Positions 16,148 through 24,751 of a DNA stretch of 64,000 bases are shown here, in pieces. Both the position numbers and the translations under genes were made by a program. A model generated the notes under the pieces. It made no database searches and was not told the DNA's origin. It saw nothing but the letters and a program-made list of their open reading frames with translations. The stretch comes from Streptomyces cyaneochromogenes (GTDB taxonomy: Bacteria > Actinomycetota > Actinomycetes > Streptomycetales > Streptomycetaceae): positions 8,866,001 through 8,930,000 of the forward strand of contig NZ_CP034539.1 of assembly GCF_003963535.1 (NCBI RefSeq), written 5' to 3'. Position 1 is the first letter of the stretch. Every line of letters begins with the position of its first letter.

Positions 16148-16315
16148 TCAGGGTCGTGACGCACGGGGTCGCTCGGCAAGGTGGCTTCCGTCAGGCGGAA
16201 GGTGTTCCGTGAACGGGCTGGTCAGGGCGTAGTCGGGGGCGACGCGGGTCTGTCCGGCGTCGGCGAACTCCGTCCCTGCCAGGTGCTGGGCCCATTCGGT
16301 CAGCACGCACTGCAC
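16148..16315 (-). CDS. Possible small ORF or gene remnant upstream of the VanA-like gene
   Basis: A GTG at 16315 begins a 55-codon frame ending at 16148, on the same strand as the Rieske operon and 54 bp before it. Composition looks coding (VLTEWAQHLAGTEFADAGQTR, APDYALTSPFTEHLP) and the third codon positions are GC-rich. No good ribosome site precedes it, and no family is recognised. It may be the C-terminal relic of a lost gene. The rest of the 313-bp gap between the oxygenase and ligase genes shows nothing else clear. Confidence 0.3.
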   Translation of the reverse strand: MQCVLTEWAQHLAGTEFADAGQTRVAPDYALTSPFTEHLPPDGSHLAERPRASRP

Positions 16316-16406
16316 CTATCGGTGCCGCCGTCGGCCGGGAGCCGGCGAGGACCGGTCACGCGTCGGCGTCACCACTCCTCACCGGGCCGGCTCGACCACA
16401 GCGACC

Positions 16407-17894
16407 TCACCCCGCCGGCGCGCTGATCTCCCTCTTGAGAATCTTGCCGCTGGGGCCGGTCGGCAGCGTGTCCACGAGCCATACCTCGCGCGGGTACTTG
16501 TACGCCGCCACCCGCTCCTTGACGAACAGCTGGAGCTCGTCGGGCGTGGCCACGGCACCGGGGCGCAGCACCACCGCGGCCGCGATCTCCTCGCCCAGAT
16601 GCGCGTCGGCAACGCCCACCACCGCGGCCAGCGCGACGGCCGGGTGCTCGTGGAGCACCTCCTCGATCTCGCGCGGGTAGACGTTGTAGCCGCCGCGAAT
16701 GATCATGTCCTTCTTGCGGTCGACGATGTACAGGTAGCCGTCCTCGTCCTGGCGCGCGAGGTCGCCGCTGCGCAGCCAGCCGTCCTGGATGGTGGCCGCC
16801 GTCTCCTCCGGGCGGTTCCAGTACCCCTTCATCACGTTGGGCCCGCGCACGGCCAGTTCGCCGATCTCGCCGGGAGCCACGTCCTGGCCCTTGTCGTCGA
16901 GGAGCCGCACCTCCACGTCCTTGATCGGGGTGCCGATGGACCCGGCCTTGCGCGGCCGGTCGGGGTGGTTGAAGGTGACCACCGGACTCGTCTCGGACAT
17001 GCCGAAGCCCTCCAGCACCACGCACCCGAAGCGCCGCTCGAAGCCGTGCAGGACCTCCACCGGAAGCGAGGCCCCGCCGGAGACGCACATGCGCAGCGTG
17101 GACACGTCCGCCTCCGACGGGTGCTGGAGCAGCGCCGCGTACATGGTCGGTACACCCTCGAAGATCGTCGCCCGGTCGCGGGCGATCGCGTCCAGCACGG
17201 TCTGCGGGTCGAAGCGAGGGATCAGGGTCAGCGAGGCACCGGCGCGGACGGTCACGCTCATCGTGCAGATCTGGCCGAAGATGTGGAACAGCGGCAGACA
17301 GCCCACGACCACGTCGTCCGCCGTCACCCGCTGCACATGGACCGTGTTGACCTCGGTGTTGTGCCGCAGTCCGGCGTGGGTGAGCGTGGCGCCCTTGGGG
17401 CGGCCGGTGGTGCCGGAGGTGTACAGCAGCACGGCCACGTCCTCGCTGTCCGGCTCGCTCACCTCCGCCAGCGGCTCGTGACCGGCCAGCAGGCCCGCGA
17501 AGGCGTCCGGCTCGACGGCCACGTGCCGCACCCCCGCGGCGGCCGCACCCTGCGCACCCTCGCCCGGCGCCTGGTGCCACTCGAAGAGCATCTGCGCGCC
17601 CGAGTCGCGCAGGTGGTACTCGGTCTCCCGGGTCTTCAGCAGCGGGTTCATCGGCACGACGACCGCTCCGGCGCGCAGCACGCCGTAGTACAGGACGACG
17701 AACTCGGGAACGTTGGGCAGCATCAGAGCGACCCGGTCTCCCGGCCGTACACCCTCGGCCCGCAGCAGCGCTGCGGCCCGGGCGCTGCGCTCGTCGAGCT
17801 CCGCGTAGCTGGTGACCTGGCCCCCCAGCCGCAGCGCGGGGCGATCCGGCTGCCGCCGTGCCGTCTCCACCAGGAACTGAGCCAGATTGGCCAT
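16407..17894 (-). CDS. AMP-forming acyl-CoA synthetase (FadD / feruloyl-CoA synthetase-like)
   Basis: 495 aa from the ATG at 17894 (GGAGG upstream). ANL-superfamily motifs in order: P-loop YTSGTTGRPKGATLTH, GFGMSETSPV, the hinge DGWLRSGDLARQDEDGYLYIVDR, KKDMIIRGGYNVYP and the catalytic lysine motif PTGPSGKILKRE. It activates a carboxylic acid to its CoA ester in the cytoplasm. It lies upstream of the Rieske operon on the same strand, so a hydroxycinnamate (ferulate/coumarate) substrate is attractive. No enoyl-CoA hydratase/aldolase is nearby, so a fatty acid is equally possible. A PucR regulator is divergent. Confidence 0.87.
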   Translation of the reverse strand: MANLAQFLVETARRQPDRPALRLGGQVTSYAELDERSARAAALLRAEGVRPGDRVALMLPNVPEFVVLYYGVLRAGAVVVPMNPLLKTRETEYHLRDSGAQMLFEWHQAPGEGAQGAAAAGVRHVAVEPDAFAGLLAGHEPLAEVSEPDSEDVAVLLYTSGTTGRPKGATLTHAGLRHNTEVNTVHVQRVTADDVVVGCLPLFHIFGQICTMSVTVRAGASLTLIPRFDPQTVLDAIARDRATIFEGVPTMYAALLQHPSEADVSTLRMCVSGGASLPVEVLHGFERRFGCVVLEGFGMSETSPVVTFNHPDRPRKAGSIGTPIKDVEVRLLDDKGQDVAPGEIGELAVRGPNVMKGYWNRPEETAATIQDGWLRSGDLARQDEDGYLYIVDRKKDMIIRGGYNVYPREIEEVLHEHPAVALAAVVGVADAHLGEEIAAAVVLRPGAVATPDELQLFVKERVAAYKYPREVWLVDTLPTGPSGKILKREISAPAG

Positions 17895-18004
17895 GACCGC
17901 CTCCACGAAAGTCGCCGTCGAAATCCGCCGTTCACGCTGACGACATCGTGCAGATGTCCGTGGCGACGGCCTATGTGCGGTACGACAGCGTCTGCCCTCC
18001 CTGA

Positions 18005-18020
18005 TTGTTCCCGAGAACAA
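18005..18020. promoter_or_regulatory. Operator candidate for the PucR regulator
   Basis: TTGTTC (18005-18010), spacer CCGA, GAACAA (18015-18020) is a perfect 6-bp inverted repeat in the divergent ligase/PucR gap, 23 bp before the PucR ATG. The position suits autoregulation and control of the ligase gene. Confidence 0.55.
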
Positions 18021-18043
18021 AACAGGGGCGTTACGCTGCGGGA

Positions 18044-19228
18044 ATGAACCTCTCAGGGGTGGTCTCGGCGCTGCATGCGAGGCTGCCGGAACTGGGCGAG
18101 CGGATGGCGCAGCGCATCCGCTCGGACGTCGACGCCTACAAGGACGAGACGCTGATCCCCTTCGACTCGCTGCGCCGCTCGTGCACCGCCAACGCGGACC
18201 TGCTCCTGGACCAGCTCGGCCGCGCGGGCGCACAGGACCCGAGCCCGGCCCGGGAGACCGGCCGCATCCGCGCCGAGCAGGGCGTGCCGCTGGCGGACAC
18301 CCTGCACGCGTACCGGATCGGCTTCGAGCTCCTGTGGACGGACATCCTCGCCGAGGCACGCAACCGCCCCGAGGTCACCGACGCCCAGTTGGTCTCCCAG
18401 TCGGCGGAGATCTGGGCCCTGTTCGGCCGCTACGCGGAGGCGGTCGCGGCGGCCTATCGGGAGACCACCGCCGAACTGACCTCGCGGCGTCAGGCACGCC
18501 GCTCGGCACTGGTGGAGGCGCTGTTCGCCGGCGTCATCGCCGACCGCACGCTGTGGGAGGCCGCCCGCGAGCTGGGGCTGCCCGACCGCGGGCCCTACGT
18601 GGTCGCCGTGGCGGCGGCCGACGCGCCCGGCGAGGAGCCGCTGGCGGGGACGGAAGCGGCGCTGCGTCAGGCCCAGGTCCACTTCGCCTGGCGACTGCTG
18701 CCCGACCAGCAGATCGGTCTGGCCGCCGTGCCCACGGCGACGGCGGAGAGCACCTGCCTGCGCATCCTGCGCCGGGCGGGCGCCCGCGTAGGTGTCAGCC
18801 CGTGCTTCCACTCACTGCGGGACACCCCCCAGGCCCTGCGCTTCGCCCGCCTGGCGCTGGCCGGCCTCCAGGGCACCGGCCCCGGCGTCGCGCGGTTCGA
18901 CGACAACCCGCTGGCCATGGTCGTCGCCGCGGCCCCCGCCGAGGCGGCGCACCTCGTGGAGGTGGTCCTCCAGCCCCTGCTCGACCTCCCGGCCGCAGAG
19001 CGTTCCCGTCTCCTGGAAACCCTGGAGCACTGGTACGCCGCCGCCGGCTCCGCCACGGACGCGGCACGGAACCTCTTCGTCCACCCCAACACCGTCCGCT
19101 ACCGGCTGCGCCGCGTCGAGGAGCTGACCGACCGCTCCCTGTCCGATCCGCGAGCGGTGGCGGACATCGGCGCGGCGGTGCTGGTCGTGCGGCGGGCGGG
19201 CGGGGCATCGAGTGACGTCACGCAGTGA
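18044..19228 (+). CDS. PucR family transcriptional regulator
   Basis: 394 aa. The N-terminal half is a helical RsbRD/PucR sensory region (LADTLHAYRIGFELLWTDIL). The middle is a GGDEF-like PucR domain. The C-terminal HTH reads LLETLEHWYAAAGSATDAARNLFVHPNTVRYRLRRVEELTDRSL, diagnostic of the PucR HTH_30 domain. The ATG at 18044 was chosen over upstream in-frame codons because those overlap the palindromic operator. It is divergent from the acyl-CoA ligase, its likely target. Confidence 0.87.
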   Translation: MNLSGVVSALHARLPELGERMAQRIRSDVDAYKDETLIPFDSLRRSCTANADLLLDQLGRAGAQDPSPARETGRIRAEQGVPLADTLHAYRIGFELLWTDILAEARNRPEVTDAQLVSQSAEIWALFGRYAEAVAAAYRETTAELTSRRQARRSALVEALFAGVIADRTLWEAARELGLPDRGPYVVAVAAADAPGEEPLAGTEAALRQAQVHFAWRLLPDQQIGLAAVPTATAESTCLRILRRAGARVGVSPCFHSLRDTPQALRFARLALAGLQGTGPGVARFDDNPLAMVVAAAPAEAAHLVEVVLQPLLDLPAAERSRLLETLEHWYAAAGSATDAARNLFVHPNTVRYRLRRVEELTDRSLSDPRAVADIGAAVLVVRRAGGASSDVTQ

Positions 19229-19231
19229 CGT

Positions 19232-19440
19232 TGGCAGTCGCCCCTGCTGGTCGGTGCCGGCGTTCCGATCGGCCTGGCGGGCCGTGGCCCCGTCGGTCGT
19301 GACGCCCCAGCCGTCGGCGACCATGCCGTTGGTGCGGTTGACCAGCTTGTAGTAGCCGTTGCCGAGGCCGACCGCCTGCGACTGCAGGTTGGGGGAGGTG
19401 TCCCAGGTCCATTGCCTCAGGTCGGAGCCGGAGGGGACGT
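19232..19440 (-). pseudogene. Relic of a ricin-type lectin (CBM13) domain
   Basis: On the minus strand this stretch reads QWTWDTSPNLQSQAVGLGNG, YYKLVNRTNGMVADGWG and DGATARQADRNAGTDQQGRL, an easily recognised but decayed QxW repeat of an RicB lectin module, with the final QQW changed to QQG. No start, no stop of its own and no catalytic domain are attached; it runs out against the PucR 3' end. It was probably the C-terminal module of a secreted glycosidase lost by deletion. Confidence 0.7.
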
Positions 19441-19757
19441 CGCGGGAACGGGGCCGTAGGCGGCGTCCTCGTGCTCGATGTTCACGGCCACGTCCGGGTC
19501 GATCTCGGCGAGGGCCCGCAGGAACTCGGTCCAGAACGGCACGTCGTTGCCGAGGCCGACGGCGACGAACTTCCATGCCGGGTTCTCGGGCCAGACGTTG
19601 CACCAGAAGCCGTAACCGGTCGGGACCTTGCCGCCGACGTCGGTCGGCACACGGGTGAACGACGTGTCCAGGACGCCGCGGATGTCGGCGCCGGGGCACA
19701 GCGTCGCGTCCTTCGCGGCGGCGTGGAACACCAGCGGGCCCAGCCCCTTGATGGCCG
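19440..19757 (-). pseudogene. Relic of a sugar phosphate isomerase/epimerase (xylose isomerase-like TIM barrel)
   Basis: The minus strand encodes KGLGPLVFHAAAKDATLCPG, VPTDVGGKVPTGYGFWCNVW and AEIDPDVAVNIEHEDAAYGP, typical of the C-terminal half of AP-endonuclease-like sugar epimerases (metal-binding His and Glu visible). The N-terminus is missing at a junction near 19750, where a plus-strand LacI relic begins. The C-terminus changes frame into the lectin relic near 19440. Confidence 0.7.
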
Positions 19758-20174
19758 CCGCCGACCTCGGCCACCAGTGGGACCGCACCGCCGGCATGCT
19801 CGCCAGCAGGCGCACCCGGCTGCTCGGCGTCATGGGGCCACCGGGCGATCGCCTACGTCGACGGCGGCAAGGGCGTGATCGCCACGGACCGGCTCCGCGG
19901 GTACCGCACGGCCATGCGCCGGCACGGGCTCGACGCGCACATCAGGGTCCTGCGCGGAGACAACACCGAGGCAGCCGGCGAGCGAGCCGCCCGCCGGCTC
20001 CTCGACTCCGGCGACCTCCCCACGGCTGTGGCCGCCCACAACGACCAGTGCGCCATCGGCGTCCTCGCCGCTTTCCAGCGCGCCGGAGTGGCCGTCCCCG
20101 GCGAGGTGTCCGTGGCCGGCTACGACGACGACACGCTGTCCCGCCTGAGCTGCTTCAACCTGACCACGGTGAGG
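19748..20174 (+). pseudogene. Relic of a LacI family regulator
   Basis: The frame first gives the hinge region DLGHQWDRTAGMLASRRTRL. After a frame change and loss of ~100 residues near 19830-19850 it gives the sugar-domain end: IAYVDGGKGVIATDRLRGYR ... AVAAHNDQCAIGVLAAFQRAGVAVPGEVSVAGYDDD ... LTTVR. The helix-turn-helix and the C-terminus are both absent. The sequence stops exactly where the MFS gene's stop codon begins (20175), so a deletion joined the two. Confidence 0.75.
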
Positions 20175-21087
20175 TCATCGTTCGAGCGTCTTGTGCGCCG
20201 TCTCGGGAAGGCGCAGATACACCAGCGACGAGCCGAGGCAGAGAACGGCGACGTACCAGGGGAACAGGTCCGCGTGCCCCAGTTCCTTGAACAGCGTGCC
20301 CACGTACGGCGCCGTACCCCCGAACATCGCGACCGTCAGCGAGTACGGGAACCCGATGCCGGCCGCCCGCACCCGGGGCGGGAACACCTCGGCGTTCACG
20401 GCCGCGCTGATCGACGTGAACCCGGTCAGCAGCACCATGCCCGCGCACTGCACGAGCAGCAGCACCGTGAACGAGTCGCGCAGGGCGTGCAGCAGCGGGA
20501 CGGTGAGCAGGGTGAAGCCCAGGCCGAAGAAGAGGAGCAGGGGGCGCCGGCCGAACCGGTCGGAGAGCAGGCCGCCCAGCGGCTGGAGCAGGGCGAAGAC
20601 GGCCAGCGAGATCGTGCCCGCGAGCAGGGCGTCGGACTTCTCGATGCCCGCGTTGAGTTCGGCGTACGTCGGCAGGTACGACGTCCACGTGTAGTACGCG
20701 ATCGTGCCGCCCGCGGTGATGCCGCAGATCAGCAGGGACTGGCGAGGATGACGGCGCAGTGCCTCCAACAGGCCTGGCCGCGGGGCCTGTTGCTGCTCGG
20801 TGCTCCTCGTCTCCGCCGCGCCCTGCCGGATCCAGAAGCCGACCAGACTGAGGACGGCGCCGAGCACGAACGGCACCCGCCAGCCCCAGCCGTTCATCTG
20901 CCCGTCGCTCAAGGTGTCCACCAGCAGCGTCGCGATACCGGAGGCGACCAACTGCCCGATGGTCGTGGACACGTACTGGAAGCTGGAGAACAGCCCACGC
21001 CGCCCTGGCCCCGCCGACTCCACCAGGAAGGTCGTCGACGCCGCGAACTCGCCGCCCACCGACAGGCCTTGGAGGAGACGGGCTAGG

Positions 21088-22139
21088 TGTATTGATCACG
21101 AGCGTTGTTAACGCCGACGGGGCTTGATCATGGCGAAGACCTCCGGTGTGGTGGAGCTGTCTAGGACTGCACCGCACGGAGGTCTTCGTGTCCCACCGTA
21201 ATGCCCGTCTGACCGTTCACGGCAGGCGGCTGCTCGTCGAACGTGTCCGCTCCGGTCGCCCGGTCGCGCATGTCGCAGCGGAGATGGGCATCTCCCGTCC
21301 CACGGCCCACAAGTGGATCCGACGCTGGCGATCCGAGGGCGAGCAGGGGCTGCACGACCGCTCCAGCAAGCCGGCGAGGACACCGCACCGCACCGCGGGC
21401 GCAGTGGAAGCCCGGGTATGCCGGCTGCGCCAGGACCGCAAGCTCGGTCCCGCCCGCCTCGGCCCGATCCTGGGCCTGCCCGCCTCGACCGTGCACCGCA
21501 TCCTGGCCCGGCACGGCCTGAACCGGCTGGCCCACATGGACCGGCCCACCGGGCAGGTCATCCGCCGCTACGAACGCGCCCGGCCCGGCGAGCTGGTCCA
21601 CGTCGACGTCAAGAAGCTCGGCCGGATCCCGGACGGCGGCGGTCACAAGACGCTCGGCCGCCGAGCCGGCCGGGCCACCCGCGGCGGGATGGGCTTCGAC
21701 TACATCCATTCCGCCGTCGACGACCACACCCGCCTCGCCTACAGCGAGATCCATCCCGACGAGAAGGTCGCCACCTGCGCAGGCTTCCTCACCCGCGCGG
21801 CCGCGTTCTTCCACACGCACGGCATCACCCGCATCGAGCGGGTACTGACCGACAACGCCTGGGCCTACCGCAAGGGCCAGGCCTGGAAACAGGCCCTCGC
21901 CCAGATCGGCGCCACCGGCAAGCTGACCCGCGCCTACCGGCCGCAGACCAACGGCAAGGTCGAACGCTTCAACCGCACCCTGCTCGACGAATGGGCCTAC
22001 CTGCGGCCCTACACCAGCAACGCCGAACGCACCGACGCCCTGGCAGACTTCCTCCACGCCTACAACCACCATCGCTGCCACACCGCACTCGGCGGCCACC
22101 CACCGATCAGCCGCGTCAACAACGCTGCGGGTCAATACA
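21088..22139 (+). mobile_element. IS481-family insertion sequence, 1052 bp
   Basis: Terminal inverted repeats start TGTATTGA at both ends. Over 27 bp they agree at 22 positions (left 21088-21114, right 22113-22139). The element is flanked by a 6-bp direct repeat GCTAGG at 21082-21087 and 22140-22145, which fits the NCTAGN target preference known for IS481. It carries one transposase gene. The ends are intact and the interrupted host gene is otherwise undamaged, so the copy may still be mobile. Confidence 0.93.
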
Positions 22140-22144
22140 GCTAG
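21188..22144 (+). CDS. IS481 family transposase
   Basis: 318 aa from a GTG at 21188 preceded by GGAGG. The N-terminal HTH reads LLVERVRSGRPVAHVAAEMG followed by SRPTAHKWIRRW. The rve integrase core has candidate catalytic residues D140 (VHVDVKKL), D222 (VLTDNAWAY) and E259 (NGKVERFN), a D-D-(36)-E spacing. The last codons read Ser-stop, AGC TAG. The TAG lies in the target duplication, not in the element, so the host target site supplies the stop codon. Without it the frame would continue into flanking DNA. Confidence 0.93.
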   Translation: MSHRNARLTVHGRRLLVERVRSGRPVAHVAAEMGISRPTAHKWIRRWRSEGEQGLHDRSSKPARTPHRTAGAVEARVCRLRQDRKLGPARLGPILGLPASTVHRILARHGLNRLAHMDRPTGQVIRRYERARPGELVHVDVKKLGRIPDGGGHKTLGRRAGRATRGGMGFDYIHSAVDDHTRLAYSEIHPDEKVATCAGFLTRAAAFFHTHGITRIERVLTDNAWAYRKGQAWKQALAQIGATGKLTRAYRPQTNGKVERFNRTLLDEWAYLRPYTSNAERTDALADFLHAYNHHRCHTALGGHPPISRVNNAAGQYS

Positions 22145-22693
22145 GACCAGGACCACCGGAGCGAGGACGCCCGCGGTCTCGTAGGTCGGGGTCAGTCCGA
22201 CCAGCAGACTGCTGCCGCCCATCAGCAGGATGGTGACCGTCAGGGCGGCGCGCCGGCCGCGGCGGTCGGCGACGGCGCCCATGAGCAGCCCGCCGACCGG
22301 CCGCATGAAGAAGCCCACCGCGAAGACCGCGAACGTCGACAGCAGCGGCACCAGGGAGTTGTCCGCGCTCTTCGGGAAGACCTCGGCCGCGATATAGGTG
22401 GCCAGGAACGTGTAGGCGTACCAGTCGTACCACTCCACGGCGTTGCCGACCGAGGCGGCGAGGAGCTGGCGTACGGGCCGGGAGGCCGGCGGGGAAACCG
22501 TGCGCGTCGTCTCTGTCATGATCGCGACCATCCCCGCACACCGGCCCCGGCACACCTCACGTACCCGCGACTTTCACACGAGCGCCACCGGACCCTTCCC
22601 TGACGTTTGGTGCTCCTGGAACACTCCTTCCGCGCGCATTCCGTCACATGCCGTCCGGTCAAATCACCCTCAATGGGAAGAGGTCCCTCACTC

Positions 22694-24745
22694 ATGCCCG
22701 AAGTCAATCGCCGCAGCTTCCTTCAACTCGCGGGCGCGACCACGGCGTTCACAGCTCTGTCCAGCAGCATCCAGCGGGCCGCCGCGATTCCGGCGAACCA
22801 CCGCACCGGGTCGATCGAGGATGTCGAGCACATCGTCGTCCTGATGCAGGAGAACCGTTCCTTCGACCACTACTTCGGCAAGCTGCGCGGTGTGCGCGGC
22901 TTCGGCGACCCGCGCCCGGTGAAGCTGGACAACGGCAAGTCGAACTGGCACCAGTCGAACGGCAGCAAGGACATCCTGCCGTTCCATCCGGACGCCGACG
23001 ACCTCGGCATGCAGTTCCTGGAAGGCCTCCCGCACGGCTGGACCGACGGCCAGCAGGCCTACAACGGCGGCAAGTACGACAAGTGGATCCCCGCCAAGGG
23101 CACCACGACCATGGCGTACCTGACCCGGGAGGACATCCCCTTCCACTACGCACTCGCCGACGCCTTCACCGTCTGCGACGCCTACCACTGCTCCTTCATC
23201 GGCTCGACCGACCCGAACCGCTACTACATGTGGACGGGCTACACGGGCAACGACGGCACCGGCGGCGGCCCGGTCCTGGGCAACGACGAGCTCGGCTACG
23301 GCTGGACCACCTACCCCGAGCGCCTGGAGCAGGCCGGTATCTCCTGGAAGATCTACCAGGACATCGGCGACGGCCTGGACGCGGCCGGCTCCTGGGGCTG
23401 GATCGAGGACGCCTACCGGGGCAACTACGGCGACAACTCGCTGCTGTACTTCAACAAGTACCGCAACGCCAAGGCCGGTGAGCCCTGGTACGACAAGGCC
23501 CGCACCGGCACCGACGTCAAGAACGGCGACGGCTACTTCGACAGGCTGAAGGCCGACGTCAAGGCCGGCAAGCTGCCGAAGATCTCCTGGATCGCCGCCC
23601 CCGAGGCCTTCTCCGAGCACTCCAACTGGCCCTCGAACTACGGCGCCTGGTACATCGCGCAGGTCCTGGACGCCCTCACCTCCAACCCGGAGGTCTGGTC
23701 GAAGACGGCCCTGTTCATCACCTTCGACGAGAACGACGGCTTCTTCGACCACGTGGTGCCTCCGCTCCCGCCGAAGGACGCCTCGCGGGGCAAGTCCACC
23801 GTCGACGTCTCGCTCGACCTCTACAAGGGCGACAGCAACCGCCCGGCCGGCCCGTACGGCCTCGGCCCGCGCGTGCCGATGCTGGTCGTCTCGCCGTGGA
23901 GCAAGGGCGGTTACGTCTGCTCCGAGACCCTCGACCACACCTCGATCCTGCGGTTCATGGAGCGTCGCTTCGGCGTCAGGGAGACGAACATCTCGCCCTG
24001 GCGCCGAGCCATCTGCGGCGACCTGACCTCGGCCTTCGACTTCTCCCGCAAGGACAGCCGCCCCGCCCCCCTGCCGGAGACGGACGAGTACGAGCCGCAG
24101 GACCGAGAGCGTCACCCGGACTACAAGCCGACGCCGCCGGCCGATCCGGACATGCCGAAGCAGGAGCGCGGCCTGCGCCCCTCCCGGCCGCTCAAGTACG
24201 CCCCGTACGTGGACGGTTCCGTCGACGCGGCGGCCGGGAAGTTCACGCTCGCCTTCGCGTCCGGCGCCAAGGCCGGTGCCGCCTTCCATGTCACGTCGGG
24301 CAACCGCACCGACGGCCCGTGGATGTACACCACGGAGGCCGGCAAGAGCATCGACGACACCTGGAACTCGGCGTACTCGGGCGGCTCGTACGACCTGACC
24401 GTGCACGGCCCGGCCGGTTTCGTGCGCTGGTTCAAGGGCTCGAACAAGGCGGCCGGCCCCGAGGTCACCGCCCGGCCCAAGGGCGACGACATCGAGCTGA
24501 CCTTCACCAACAAGGGCACCGCCACCGTGCGCCTGAAGGTCGCCAACGCCTACGTCGGCAGCGCCACGACGGTGACCGTGCGGCCCGGTGCCACGGTGTG
24601 CCGCACGGTCGACCTGGCGGCGAGCCGGCGCTGGTACGACCTGACCGTCACCTCCGAGGCCGACCCGGCGTTCCTGCGGCGGTTCGCCGGGCGCGTCGAG
24701 AACGGGCGGCCGGGTGTGAGCGACCCGGCGATCATCACCGAGTAG
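22694..24745 (+). CDS. Tat-exported phosphocholine-specific phospholipase C
   Basis: 683 aa from the ATG at 22694. The N-terminus carries a twin-arginine signal (NRRSFLQLAGATTAF, cut near AAA). The phosphoesterase domain (~45-490) shows the metal/catalytic patterns VEHIVVLMQENRSFDHYFG, STDPNRYYMWTG, ITFDENDGFFDHV and the C-terminal SETLDHTSILRF. Two beta-sandwich DUF756 domains follow (~510-680). It hydrolyses phosphatidylcholine or sphingomyelin outside the cell. Many relatives are phosphate-regulated, but no clear PHO box is seen. The stop lies 6 bp from that of the convergent transporter gene. Confidence 0.9.
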   Translation: MPEVNRRSFLQLAGATTAFTALSSSIQRAAAIPANHRTGSIEDVEHIVVLMQENRSFDHYFGKLRGVRGFGDPRPVKLDNGKSNWHQSNGSKDILPFHPDADDLGMQFLEGLPHGWTDGQQAYNGGKYDKWIPAKGTTTMAYLTREDIPFHYALADAFTVCDAYHCSFIGSTDPNRYYMWTGYTGNDGTGGGPVLGNDELGYGWTTYPERLEQAGISWKIYQDIGDGLDAAGSWGWIEDAYRGNYGDNSLLYFNKYRNAKAGEPWYDKARTGTDVKNGDGYFDRLKADVKAGKLPKISWIAAPEAFSEHSNWPSNYGAWYIAQVLDALTSNPEVWSKTALFITFDENDGFFDHVVPPLPPKDASRGKSTVDVSLDLYKGDSNRPAGPYGLGPRVPMLVVSPWSKGGYVCSETLDHTSILRFMERRFGVRETNISPWRRAICGDLTSAFDFSRKDSRPAPLPETDEYEPQDRERHPDYKPTPPADPDMPKQERGLRPSRPLKYAPYVDGSVDAAAGKFTLAFASGAKAGAAFHVTSGNRTDGPWMYTTEAGKSIDDTWNSAYSGGSYDLTVHGPAGFVRWFKGSNKAAGPEVTARPKGDDIELTFTNKGTATVRLKVANAYVGSATTVTVRPGATVCRTVDLAASRRWYDLTVTSEADPAFLRRFAGRVENGRPGVSDPAIITE

Positions 24746-24751
24746 CCCGGA

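Larger units (their letters stand above)
20175..22519 (-). pseudogene. MHS-type MFS metabolite:proton symporter gene disrupted by an IS
   Basis: The N-terminal part (22519-22146: NAVEWYDWYAYTFLATYIAA, DRRGRRAALTV) and the C-terminal part (21087-20175: VGGEFAASTTFLVESAGPGR, SDRFGRRPLLL) are separated by an IS481-family element. Removing the element and one copy of the 6-bp target duplication restores an uninterrupted 428-aa frame across the junction (LVLARLLQGLSVGGEF). The family (KgtP/ProP/ShiA group, 12 helices) imports carboxylates, betaines or aromatic acids. No other lesion is seen, so the insertion looks recent. The C-terminal half alone is unlikely to work. Confidence 0.9.

Noticed and set aside
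22688..24406. A 572-codon minus-strand frame opposite phospholipase C
   Set aside because: It shows no start context or recognisable domain; the plus-strand protein is unmistakable.
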